Shown one piece after another: positions 1 to 6,116 of a DNA stretch of 6,290 bases; position 1 is the stretch's first letter, and every line of letters starts with the position of its first letter. The notes under the pieces are model-generated. The model was given only the letters and a program-made list of their open reading frames with translations, searched no databases and had not been told where the DNA came from. The position numbers were made by a program, and so were the translations under genes. The stretch comes from Clostridium sp. CAG:508 (GTDB lineage Bacteria; Bacillota; Clostridia; TANB77; CAG-508): contig FR889074.1 of assembly GCA_000435755.1 (NCBI GenBank), positions 6,219 to 12,508 on the forward strand, read 5' to 3'.

Positions 1-818
1 ATATATCAGATGCAGAAATTATAAATCCTAAAACTTCTGATAAATTCGAAGAATATGCAAATAGTTTATATGAATTAAGAAAGGCTAAAGGAATGACATT
101 AGAACAAGCTAAAAAATTACTATTAGAACCAATTTATTTTGGAATGATGATGGTAAAAAACAATGATGCTGACGGATTAGTGTCAGGTGCTTGTCATTCA
201 ACAGCTAACACTCTAAGACCAGCACTTCAAATATTAAAAACAGCACCAGGTACAAAACTTGTTTCTGCATTTTTTGTAATGGTAGTTCCAAACTGTGAAT
301 ATGGAGAAAATGGTGTATTTGTTTTTGGAGATAGTGGTTTAGTAGAAAATCCATCTGCTGAAGAATTAGCAGAAATAGCAAAATCATCAAGTAAAAGTTT
401 TGAAACTTTAGTTGGAAAACCATCAAAAGTAGCAATGCTTTCATATTCTACTTATGGAAGTGCACATTCTGAACTAACAGAAAAGGTAATAAATGCAACT
501 AAACTGTTAAAAGAACAAATGCCTAATTTAGTTTGTGATGGAGAATTACAATTAGATGCTGCCATAATCCCTGAGGTTGCGTCTTCAAAAGCACCTAATA
601 GTCCAGTAGCAGGTAAAGCAAATACTTTAATATTCCCTGACTTAAATGCTGGAAATATAGGATATAAATTAGTTCAAAGACTAGCAAAAGCTGAAGCTTA
701 TGGACCACTTTGCCAAGGTGTTGCAAAACCTGTAAATGACTTATCAAGAGGTTGTAGTAGTAAAGATATTGTTGGAGTTGTAGCAATTACTTGCGTTCAA
801 GCTCAAAATGGTATATAA
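1..818 (+). CDS. pta: Phosphate acetyltransferase, 5'-truncated by window edge
   Basis: This cytoplasmic enzyme interconverts acetyl-CoA and acetyl phosphate and feeds the acetate kinases downstream. The reading frame is open from base 3 to the TAA at 816-818, giving 271 visible residues. The ATG at 93 is internal, because codons 3-92 read straight into it as good Pta sequence (including YELRKAKG). Compared from memory with Methanosarcina thermophila Pta, the landmarks sit at a constant offset of 61: visible R26 matches Arg87, R72 (in TLRPAL) matches Arg133, and S248-R249-G-C251 with D255 match Ser309, Arg310, Cys312 and Asp316. About 61 N-terminal residues therefore lie upstream of the window, and the full protein would be about 332 aa, normal for the short, single-domain Pta class. 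Other family signatures are DGELQLDAA, SPVAGKANTLIFPDLNAGNIGYK (read in parts) and KPVNDLSRG. No defect is seen. The gene lies 63 nt upstream of ackA on the same strand, the classic pta-ackA order. Confidence 0.96.
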   Translation, partial: ISDAEIINPKTSDKFEEYANSLYELRKAKGMTLEQAKKLLLEPIYFGMMMVKNNDADGLVSGACHSTANTLRPALQILKTAPGTKLVSAFFVMVVPNCEYGENGVFVFGDSGLVENPSAEELAEIAKSSSKSFETLVGKPSKVAMLSYSTYGSAHSELTEKVINATKLLKEQMPNLVCDGELQLDAAIIPEVASSKAPNSPVAGKANTLIFPDLNAGNIGYKLVQRLAKAEAYGPLCQGVAKPVNDLSRGCSSKDIVGVVAITCVQAQNGI

Positions 819-827
819 TATGGAAAG

Positions 828-855
828 ATTGAATTACAGAGTTAATCTGTTCAAT
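828..855 (+). promoter_or_regulatory. Imperfect stem-loop in the pta-ackA spacer
   Basis: The arm ATTGA (828-832) pairs with TCAAT (851-855), and ACAGA (836-840) pairs with TCTGT (846-850). The loop is GTTAA and there is a 3-nt bulge on the left arm. No T-run follows directly, so it is unlikely to be a terminator. It could be an mRNA processing or stabilising element that sets the pta:ackA ratio, or it could be chance in AT-rich DNA. Confidence 0.25.
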
Positions 856-868
856 ATATAATAATTTT

Positions 869-874
869 AGGAGG
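869..874 (+). promoter_or_regulatory. Ribosome-binding site of first ackA
   Basis: A perfect AGGAGG lies 7 nt before the ATG at 882. This is the strongest RBS in the operon, clearly better than the AGAGGA in front of the second kinase. That suggests the first copy is translated more efficiently. Confidence 0.85.
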
Positions 875-881
875 ATTTAGA

Positions 882-2075
882 ATGAAAGTTTTAGTAGTAA
901 ACTGTGGAAGTTCGTCAATTAAATATCAATTGATAAACATGGAAAATGAAAGCGTTATGGCAAAAGGATATTTGGAGAAAATTGGATTACCAGATTCATT
1001 TTTAACACATACTGTAAATGGTGAAAAACGTAAAATTGAAGAGCCTATAAATAATCATGAAGAAGGAATAAAATTAGTATTAGCTCAATTAACACACCCA
1101 GAATATGGTGTAATTAGCAGCTTAGACGAAATTGGAGCTGTTGGACACAGAGTTGTTCACGGTGGAGAAAAATTCAGTTCTTCTGTTTTAATAGATGATG
1201 CTGTTATGGAAGCAATGAAAGAATGCATTCCACTAGCACCTTTACATAATCCAGCTGGAATTACAGGAATTGAAGCTTGTAAAAAAGTACTACCAAATGT
1301 TCCAATGGTTGGAGTATTTGATACAGCTTTCCATCAAACATTACCAGAAAAAGCATATATCTATGCTATTCCTTATGAATATTATGAGAAATATGGAATA
1401 AGAAAATATGGATTCCACGGAACATCTCATAGATTTGTATCAAAAAGAGTAGCTGAAGTTATGAATAAACCAATTGAAGATTTAAAAATTATAACATGTC
1501 ACTTGGGCCAAGGTGCAAGTTTATGCGCTGTTGACGCTGGAAAATCAGTTGATACTTCAATGGGATTAACACCTTTAGCAGGAATTCCTATGGGAACTAG
1601 ATCAGGAGATATTGATCCATCAATAGTAACATTTTTAATGAACAAAGAAAATTTAACACCAGACCAAATGGATAATATACTAAACAAAAAATCAGGTAAA
1701 TTAGGAGTTTCAGGAGTTAGCTTTGATGATAGAGATATCGAAAAAGCTATGGCAGAAGGAAACGAAAGAGCAAAACTTGCAATAGATACATTTGTATATC
1801 AAGTAATTGGATATATTGGTAGATTTGCTGCTCAAATGAATGGTGTAGACGCTATTACATTTGCTGGTGGTGTTGGAGAAAACGGAATTGATGTAAGAAA
1901 ACAAATATGTGAATCACTTTCTTTCTTAGGCGTGAAAATAGACGAAGAGAAAAACAATTGCAGAGGTAAAGAAGTTGAAATTTCAACACCAGACTCTAAT
2001 GTAAAAGTATTTGTTATTCCAACAGACGAAGAATTAACAATAGCAAGAGATACTATGGAAATAGTAAATAAATAA
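882..2075 (+). CDS. ackA: Acetate kinase, first tandem copy
   Basis: This is a 397-aa cytoplasmic acetate kinase of the ASKHA fold, with the usual length. It transfers phosphate from acetyl phosphate to ADP, making acetate and ATP, and can run in reverse. The N-terminal signature NCGSSS (N7, S10-S12) and K14 are present. So are the catalytic and binding residues known from M. thermophila AckA: R90 in GHRVVHGG, H122 in LAPLHNP, D147 in VFDTAFHQT, H179 in GFHGTSH, H207, R240 in MGTRSGDIDP, the GGVGEN loop near 329-334, and E383 in TDEEL. The acetate pocket is the standard V92, L121, F178, P231. One oddity, shared with the second copy, is Q210 in HLGQGAS, where Asn is usual. The start is fixed by the AGGAGG 7 nt upstream and by the canonical MKVLVVN beginning. 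The gene follows pta and precedes a second ackA with no terminator in between, so all three are probably cotranscribed. Confidence 0.97.
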   Translation: MKVLVVNCGSSSIKYQLINMENESVMAKGYLEKIGLPDSFLTHTVNGEKRKIEEPINNHEEGIKLVLAQLTHPEYGVISSLDEIGAVGHRVVHGGEKFSSSVLIDDAVMEAMKECIPLAPLHNPAGITGIEACKKVLPNVPMVGVFDTAFHQTLPEKAYIYAIPYEYYEKYGIRKYGFHGTSHRFVSKRVAEVMNKPIEDLKIITCHLGQGASLCAVDAGKSVDTSMGLTPLAGIPMGTRSGDIDPSIVTFLMNKENLTPDQMDNILNKKSGKLGVSGVSFDDRDIEKAMAEGNERAKLAIDTFVYQVIGYIGRFAAQMNGVDAITFAGGVGENGIDVRKQICESLSFLGVKIDEEKNNCRGKEVEISTPDSNVKVFVIPTDEELTIARDTMEIVNK

Positions 2076-2080
2076 TTAAA

Positions 2081-2086
2081 AGAGGA
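2081..2086 (+). promoter_or_regulatory. Ribosome-binding site deciding the start of second ackA
   Basis: AGAGGA lies 6 nt before the ATG at 2093. An in-frame TTG at 2087 abuts this site with no spacer, so it cannot be the real start. Starting at 2093 also gives MKVLVLN, which matches the first copy residue for residue. Confidence 0.8.
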
Positions 2087-2092
2087 TTGAAA

Positions 2093-3286
2093 ATGAAAGT
2101 ATTAGTATTAAATTGTGGAAGCTCATCAATTAAATATCAATTGATTGATATGGAAAATGAAAATTTGATGGCAAAAGGATATTTAGAGAAAATTGGATTG
2201 CCAGATTCTTTCTTAACACATACTGTAAATGGTGAAAAGCATAAAATTGAACAAGTTATAGAAAACCATGAAGAAGGAATTAAATTAGTATTATCTCAAT
2301 TAACACATCCAGAATATGGCGTAATTAAAAGCTTTGATGAAATCGGAGCTATTGGTCATAGATTAGCTCACGGAGGAGATAAAATTAGTGAGCCAACTTT
2401 AATAGACGAAAATGTTATAAATGTATTAAAGGAATTTACACCTTTAGCACCTTTACATAACCCTGCTGAAATAGTAGGAGTAGAAGCTTGTAAAAAAGTA
2501 TTACCAGATGTTCCAATGGTTGGAGTATTTGATACAGCTTTTAATCAAACTATTCCTGAAAAAGCATATATGTATGCAATCCCATATGAATATTATGAAA
2601 AATATGGAATAAGAAAATATGGTTTCCACGGAACATCATATAAATTTGTTTCAAAAAGAGTAGCTGAAATTATGGATAAACCTTTAGAAGATTTAAAAAT
2701 TGTTTCATGTCACCTTGGTCAAGGAGCAAGTGTATGTGCAATAAATGGAGGAAAAGCAGTAGATAACTCATTAGGATTTACTTCTTTAGCAGGTCTTCCT
2801 ATGGGAACAAGATGTGGAGATATTGATCCATCAATAGTAACTTTCTTAATGAAAAAAGAGAATTTAACTACAGAACAAATGGATAAAATATTAAATAAAC
2901 AATCTGGTAAATTAGGGATTTCAGGGGTTAGCTTTGATGACAGAGATATTGAAGTTGCTGCAGAAGAAGGAAATGCAAGGGCAAAACTTGCAATAGATGT
3001 TTTTGTATATCAAGTAGTTGGATATATTGGTAGATTTGCAGCTCAAATGAATGGTGTAGATGTTATTACATTTGCTGGTGGAATTGGAGAAAATGCAATA
3101 GATGTAAGAAAACAAATATGTGAATCACTTTCTTTCTTAGGAGTAAAAGTTGATGAAGATAGAAATAATTGCAGAGGAAAAGAAGTTGAAATCTCAACAT
3201 CTAATTCTAAAGTAAAAGTATTTGTAGTTCCAACAAACGAGGAACTAATGATAGCAAGAGACACTATGGAAGTAGTTAGTAAATAA
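2093..3286 (+). CDS. ackA: Acetate kinase paralogue, second tandem copy with altered acyl pocket
   Basis: This 397-aa acetate/propionate kinase family protein is about 80% identical to the first copy (78 differences by hand count, no gaps). The catalytic set is intact: N7, S10-S12, K14, R90, H122, D147, H179, H207, R240 and E383. Changes concentrate at residues 91-130 (18 of 40) and 211-231 (9 of 21), which surround the substrate site. Of the four residues known to form the acetate methyl pocket in M. thermophila AckA (Val93, Leu122, Phe179, Pro232), two are changed here: A92 (GHRLAHGG) and S231 (GFTSLAG). L121 and F178 are kept. N151 replaces His in DTAFHQT, Y183 replaces His in GFHGTSH, and Q210 replaces the usual Asn as in copy 1. 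An enlarged pocket suggests activity on a longer acyl phosphate such as propionyl phosphate, which is inference. It could instead be a weaker acetate kinase. The gene starts 17 nt after copy 1 with no own promoter visible, and is last in the operon. Confidence 0.95.
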   Translation: MKVLVLNCGSSSIKYQLIDMENENLMAKGYLEKIGLPDSFLTHTVNGEKHKIEQVIENHEEGIKLVLSQLTHPEYGVIKSFDEIGAIGHRLAHGGDKISEPTLIDENVINVLKEFTPLAPLHNPAEIVGVEACKKVLPDVPMVGVFDTAFNQTIPEKAYMYAIPYEYYEKYGIRKYGFHGTSYKFVSKRVAEIMDKPLEDLKIVSCHLGQGASVCAINGGKAVDNSLGFTSLAGLPMGTRCGDIDPSIVTFLMKKENLTTEQMDKILNKQSGKLGISGVSFDDRDIEVAAEEGNARAKLAIDVFVYQVVGYIGRFAAQMNGVDVITFAGGIGENAIDVRKQICESLSFLGVKVDEDRNNCRGKEVEISTSNSKVKVFVVPTNEELMIARDTMEVVSK

Positions 3287-3293
3287 AATTTTG

Positions 3294-3320
3294 AAGGGTT
3301 TCGAAAAGAAACCCTTTTTT
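3294..3320 (+). terminator. Intrinsic terminator of the pta-ackA-ackA operon
   Basis: A perfect 9-bp stem, AAGGGTTTC (3294-3302) with GAAACCCTT (3308-3316), encloses the loop GAAAA. The T-run continues to 3320, six T in all counting the end of the stem. It begins 8 nt after the stop codon of the second kinase and ends the operon. Confidence 0.92.
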
Positions 3321-3324
3321 CTAC

Positions 3325-3353
3325 TTGTATAACTTAAAATTTAATGATATTAT
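3325..3353 (+). promoter_or_regulatory. Sigma-A-type promoter for the recombinase unit
   Basis: TATTAT (3348-3353) matches 5 of 6 bases of the -10 consensus and is preceded by TG at 3345-3346, making an extended -10. A weak -35 TTGTAT (3325-3330, 3 of 6) sits 17 nt upstream. Transcription should start near 3360. AAGGGAG at 3361-3367 is the RBS, 9 nt before the ATG at 3377. Confidence 0.65.
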
Positions 3354-3376
3354 ATATGCGAAGGGAGATTTAGCAA

Positions 3377-4351
3377 ATGATAGACTTAAAAGAAAATCCA
3401 ACATTTTTAAATTCATTTTTGGAATATCTAACAGGTATTTTAAATAAATCGGTTAACACAGTAAAAGAATATAACTATGATTTAGCTCATTTTCTAAAGT
3501 TCATATCTCATCATTTTGGCTTATCTTCTGAAGAAAACATAAAAGAGATAGATATTCATGATATGAGTATAGAAACGGTTAAGCAGATTAAATTAGAAGA
3601 TATACATGCATTTTTATATTATTTAACAGAAACATACCACAGTAAAGCCGCCACACGTGCAAGAAAAGCCGCAAGTATCAGAATGTTTTTTAGTTATTTA
3701 ACTCAAAAGGCTCACTTATTAGAAGTGAATCCTGCGCAAGGACTTGAAACACCTAAGCTAGACAAAAGGCTTCCTAAATATCTAACTTTAGAGCAAAGTA
3801 AGGAACTACTAGAAGTTACAAAAGCAGAATCCGGAGATTTTAAAGAAAGAGATTATGCAATAATTACTTTATTCTTAAATTGTGGAATGCGTTTATCTGA
3901 GTTAGTGAATATAAATATAAAAGATATAAATTTTTATGATAATAAATTAAATGTAGTAGGTAAGGGAAATAAAGAAAGAACTATTTACTTAAACAAAGCT
4001 TGTATTGATGCCATAAATTCATACTTGGCTGTAAGACCACATGATGGCGTAAAATTTGATTCTAGAGATGCTCTATTTTTAAGCAAAAGAAAAGAACGCA
4101 TCAGTAACAGAATGGTCCAAGAGATAGTAAAAAAAGAGTTAATAAAGGCTGGACTTGATATAAGTAAATACTCTGTTCACAAATTAAGGCACACTGCTGC
4201 AACCTTAATGTATCAGTATGGTGATGTAGATATTAGAGCTTTACAAGTATTATTAGGACATGAAAGTATATCTACTACTGAAATATATACACATGTGGAA
4301 AATAAACAAGTAAAGAATGCTGTTGAAAGCAACCCTTTAGCAAATGAATGA
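3377..4351 (+). CDS. XerC/XerD-like tyrosine recombinase
   Basis: This 324-aa site-specific recombinase cuts and rejoins DNA through a tyrosine-phosphate intermediate. The N-terminal SAM-like core-binding domain covers about residues 8-115. It includes an extra segment near 46-72 that makes the protein about 25 aa longer than E. coli XerC/XerD. The C-terminal catalytic domain covers about 133-310 and has the full set: R172 (GMRLSEL), K196 (GKGNKERT), H268 and R271 (HKLRHTAATL), H295 (LLGHES) and the nucleophile Y304 (TEIYTHV). It should be active. Its size and sequence resemble the chromosomal Xer proteins of Clostridia that resolve chromosome dimers, but a role in a mobile element cannot be excluded from sequence alone. 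I see no dif-like site, excisionase gene or att repeats nearby. The gene has its own promoter and RBS and is followed 16 nt later by a membrane protein gene, probably in one transcript. Confidence 0.93.
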   Translation: MIDLKENPTFLNSFLEYLTGILNKSVNTVKEYNYDLAHFLKFISHHFGLSSEENIKEIDIHDMSIETVKQIKLEDIHAFLYYLTETYHSKAATRARKAASIRMFFSYLTQKAHLLEVNPAQGLETPKLDKRLPKYLTLEQSKELLEVTKAESGDFKERDYAIITLFLNCGMRLSELVNINIKDINFYDNKLNVVGKGNKERTIYLNKACIDAINSYLAVRPHDGVKFDSRDALFLSKRKERISNRMVQEIVKKELIKAGLDISKYSVHKLRHTAATLMYQYGDVDIRALQVLLGHESISTTEIYTHVENKQVKNAVESNPLANE

Positions 4352-4354
4352 AAT

Positions 4355-4358
4355 GGAG
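4355..4358 (+). promoter_or_regulatory. Ribosome-binding site deciding the start of the membrane protein
   Basis: GGAG lies 9 nt before the ATG at 4368. In-frame ATGs also occur at 4344, overlapping the recombinase stop, and at 4353, but neither has a purine-rich site at a workable distance. The start at 4368 is therefore preferred. Confidence 0.6.
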
Positions 4359-4367
4359 AAATATAAT

Positions 4368-5222
4368 ATGGAAAAAGAAGTAGAAGTTAAAGAAAAAAAA
4401 CATATAAAAATAGCAGGAATTACACTTTGGAGAATAGTTGCATACTTTATAATTTATAGTGTAGCGGGATTTATTATAGAAACAATATTTGGAGTATTAA
4501 CTAAAGGTGTGCTCGAAAGTAGAAAAAGCTTTTTATACGGTCCTTTTTGCAGTATATATGGACTTGGAGCAGTTTTAATGATATTGCCTTTGCAAAGGTT
4601 TAAGAAGAATAACTATACTTTATTTGCAGCAGGTTTTGTAATAGGTTCTATTATTGAATATCTTGTAAGTCTAATAGGAGAGCTAATATTTCACATTAAA
4701 TGGTGGGATTATTCAGATCAGATACTAAATTTAAATGGAAGAATTTGTGTACTATTTTCACTATTCTGGGGATTACTTGCAATATATTTAATGTCAGATA
4801 TCAACAAAAGAGTAGACAAACTAATAGACTTTTTAAAGAAAAAGATATCAATGGGAATTTTAAAAACTGCGGTTGTTCTTGTCAGTATATTCCTTGCATT
4901 TGACCTAGGAATTACAGCATATGCCTTACAAATGTTTACTATAAGAATAGTACATGACAACAACTTAAATGTTGCAAATAAACAATATATTGATGAACAA
5001 TATGAAAAAATATATATTAAAGATACTAAACAAAAAGAATTTATTTTGAAATATTTTGATGATGAAAAAATGATAAAAACATTTCCAAATATAAAAATAG
5101 AAGATGTGGATGGAAATATATTATTTTATAGAAAATATGTCAAAGACATAAAACCATACTATTATAATTTTAGGTCAAACTCACATCTAAAACTAAAATA
5201 TCTTGAAGATGTGGATTACTAG
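4368..5222 (+). CDS. CmpB-type (PF06541-like) membrane protein, putative ABC transporter permease
   Basis: This is a 284-aa integral membrane protein, or 292 aa if translation starts at 4344. After a charged N-terminus (MEKEVEVKEKKH) it has five hydrophobic segments at about 23-41, 54-75, 83-108, 124-144 and 163-188. The conserved marks I recognise from the family often annotated as 'putative ABC transporter permease' are FLYGPFCSIYG near 55-65, an EYLVSLIGE segment near 97-106, WWDYS at 112-116 and NLNGRICVLFSLFWG near 121-135. The last ~95 residues are hydrophilic, Lys- and Tyr-rich, and follow the last helix as a soluble tail. No ATP-binding motif or partner ATPase gene is present, so the transporter label is only a family name and the real function is unknown. 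It lies 16 nt after the recombinase gene and is probably cotranscribed. I see no hairpin terminator after it, so transcripts could run into the next gene. Confidence 0.85.
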   Translation: MEKEVEVKEKKHIKIAGITLWRIVAYFIIYSVAGFIIETIFGVLTKGVLESRKSFLYGPFCSIYGLGAVLMILPLQRFKKNNYTLFAAGFVIGSIIEYLVSLIGELIFHIKWWDYSDQILNLNGRICVLFSLFWGLLAIYLMSDINKRVDKLIDFLKKKISMGILKTAVVLVSIFLAFDLGITAYALQMFTIRIVHDNNLNVANKQYIDEQYEKIYIKDTKQKEFILKYFDDEKMIKTFPNIKIEDVDGNILFYRKYVKDIKPYYYNFRSNSHLKLKYLEDVDY

Positions 5223-5228
5223 ATTTTC

Positions 5229-5257
5229 TTTACTTTTAGGGCTTTACGTGATATAAT
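5229..5257 (+). promoter_or_regulatory. Extended -10 promoter for the 131-codon gene
   Basis: A perfect -10 TATAAT (5252-5257) is preceded by TG at 5249-5250, giving a full TGnTATAAT. The -35 is TTTACT (5229-5234, 4 of 6) with a 17-nt spacer. It is the best promoter in the window and would start RNA near 5264, about 42 nt before the ATG. Confidence 0.8.
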
Positions 5258-5264
5258 AAGACTA

Positions 5265-5280
5265 CATTCTAAATAGAATG
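5265..5280 (+). promoter_or_regulatory. Operator-like 16-bp palindrome at the transcription start
   Basis: CATTCTA (5265-5271), AA, TAGAATG (5274-5280) is a perfect inverted repeat with 7-bp arms. It begins 8 bp after the -10, right at the predicted start of transcription, where a bound repressor would block RNA polymerase. I do not recognise the repressor family. Chance occurrence in AT-rich DNA is possible. Confidence 0.45.
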
Positions 5281-5292
5281 AATAAATTTAAG

Positions 5293-5298
5293 AGGAGG
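5293..5298 (+). promoter_or_regulatory. Ribosome-binding site of the 131-codon gene
   Basis: AGGAGG lies 7 nt before the ATG at 5306. This is a consensus site at ideal spacing, which strongly supports this ORF being translated. Confidence 0.85.
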
Positions 5299-5305
5299 TT
5301 GCTTT

Positions 5306-5701
5306 ATGAAACGGGTAAATCTTGTAGGGGCGTACAACTATGAGAAGCCATTACCTTGTGAAATGGAGGATGTCGACATCTGCTCCAAAATGGCTTGTAT
5401 CAAGAAGCCAAGGTCAGATATCTGGTATTCTCCGTTAAAAGCACGGCTCGTAAGAGCAGGTTTCCCTGTGATTGTCAACTATCGCTCCATTGATAGATGG
5501 AAGTTGGTAGAGAATCAGAAAGGAAAAATGGTATTGTTCTACAGAGAATGTCGTATGCCTTTGCCCATACCTGTAATATACGTGGTACGATATGACCCTA
5601 AGAAAGGATATTTTCTGAAGAATATATCCAATAATTTTTCCACGTTGGAAAAATTCAAAAAGTTCTATGAGGACACCACATATTTTGACCTGAATTCTTA
5701 A
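5306..5701 (+). CDS. Unrecognised 131-aa protein, probably horizontally acquired
   Basis: I do not recognise the family. The protein is small, basic and probably cytoplasmic, with no signal peptide or clear membrane helix. Four cysteines lie at 18, 26, 31 and 82, the first three grouped in a short N-terminal stretch. Aromatic and basic residues are frequent (IWYSPLKARLVR, NYRSIDRWK), and a proline-rich hydrophobic stretch (MPLPIPVIYVVRYDP) occupies about 84-98. Reality as a gene rests on a consensus promoter, AGGAGG 7 nt before the ATG, and a strong terminator just after the stop. GC is about 39% by hand count, well above the neighbouring recombinase and membrane protein genes. Of nine arginines, five use CGN codons (including CGG twice) and one AGG, whereas the neighbours use almost only AGA. 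Codons such as GTC, ATC, TCC and CCC are also frequent. This points to recent transfer. With its own promoter and terminator it resembles a phage 'moron' or similar cargo gene, which is inference. Confidence 0.8.
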   Translation: MKRVNLVGAYNYEKPLPCEMEDVDICSKMACIKKPRSDIWYSPLKARLVRAGFPVIVNYRSIDRWKLVENQKGKMVLFYRECRMPLPIPVIYVVRYDPKKGYFLKNISNNFSTLEKFKKFYEDTTYFDLNS

Positions 5702-5713
5702 AGCAACAACTCG

Positions 5714-5748
5714 ACAAGACACCAAATATTGGTGTCTTGTTATTTTTT
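5714..5748 (+). terminator. Intrinsic terminator after the 131-codon gene
   Basis: A perfect 12-bp stem, ACAAGACACCAA (5714-5725) with TTGGTGTCTTGT (5729-5740), has a 3-nt loop and is followed by a T-rich tail TATTTTTT (5741-5748). It starts 12 nt after the stop codon and is the strongest hairpin in the window. Confidence 0.93.
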
Positions 5749-5764
5749 ATCTTCTATAGAAATA

Positions 5765-5786
5765 TTTCCAGTTTTGTTACTGGGAA
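5765..5786 (+). repeat. Small inverted repeat before the G-rich island
   Basis: TTTCCAGT (5765-5772) pairs with ACTGGGAA (5779-5786), with one G-T wobble and a 6-nt loop. No T-run follows on the plus strand. Its role is unknown. It might act as a weak backup to the terminator just upstream. Confidence 0.4.
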
Positions 5787-6031
5787 AAAATGGGAGGGTA
5801 GGAGAGAGGAACAGTCAAAATCATAAATATTGAAATATAAAATTTGTATAAACTTTTGGTTAAATTAAAATTTTAAAATTTTGTGCAAAGTTTTAAATTT
5901 ATAAAAATTTTAAATTTACGAGCAAAAATTCTAAACATTTATAATTGATAAATTTTAATAATAGAATTTTTGTTTATAACTTATAAATAACTAAAATTTA
6001 TTATACCAACTATATAAAATATTTTAATTAT

Positions 6032-6061
6032 TTGACCTGTTAAAATTATTTTTAAGATATT
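6032..6061 (+). promoter_or_regulatory. Possible promoter in the AT-rich region
   Basis: TTGACC (6032-6037, 5 of 6) is separated by 18 nt from GATATT (6056-6061, 4 of 6). It would start a transcript near 6068 that ends at the terminator-like hairpin at 6176-6212. In DNA this AT-rich, -10-like sequences are common by chance, so only the -35 carries weight. Confidence 0.25.
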
Positions 6062-6092
6062 TTAATATTAAAGATAATAAATTTCGTCTGAT

Positions 6093-6116
6093 AATCATAT
6101 AGAATTTTATATGATT
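6093..6116 (+). repeat. 9-bp inverted repeat (hairpin)
   Basis: AATCATATA (6093-6101) pairs perfectly with TATATGATT (6108-6116) around the loop GAATTT. The stem is AT-rich, so a folded RNA would be only moderately stable. Confidence 0.5.

Noticed and set aside
857..862. Perfect TATAAT just upstream of the first ackA, as an internal promoter
   Set aside because: Transcription would start near 869, on top of the RBS, leaving almost no leader. The best -35 (ATTACA) is weak. It is more likely chance in AT-rich spacer DNA.
5369..5380. 12-bp palindrome GATGTCGACATC inside the 131-codon gene
   Set aside because: It lies within coding sequence and encodes ordinary residues (DVDI). With no partner site, chance is the simplest explanation.
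5973..5987. TTTATAA-C-TTATAAA palindrome in the AT desert
   Set aside because: Palindromes made only of A and T are expected often in DNA with about 13% GC.
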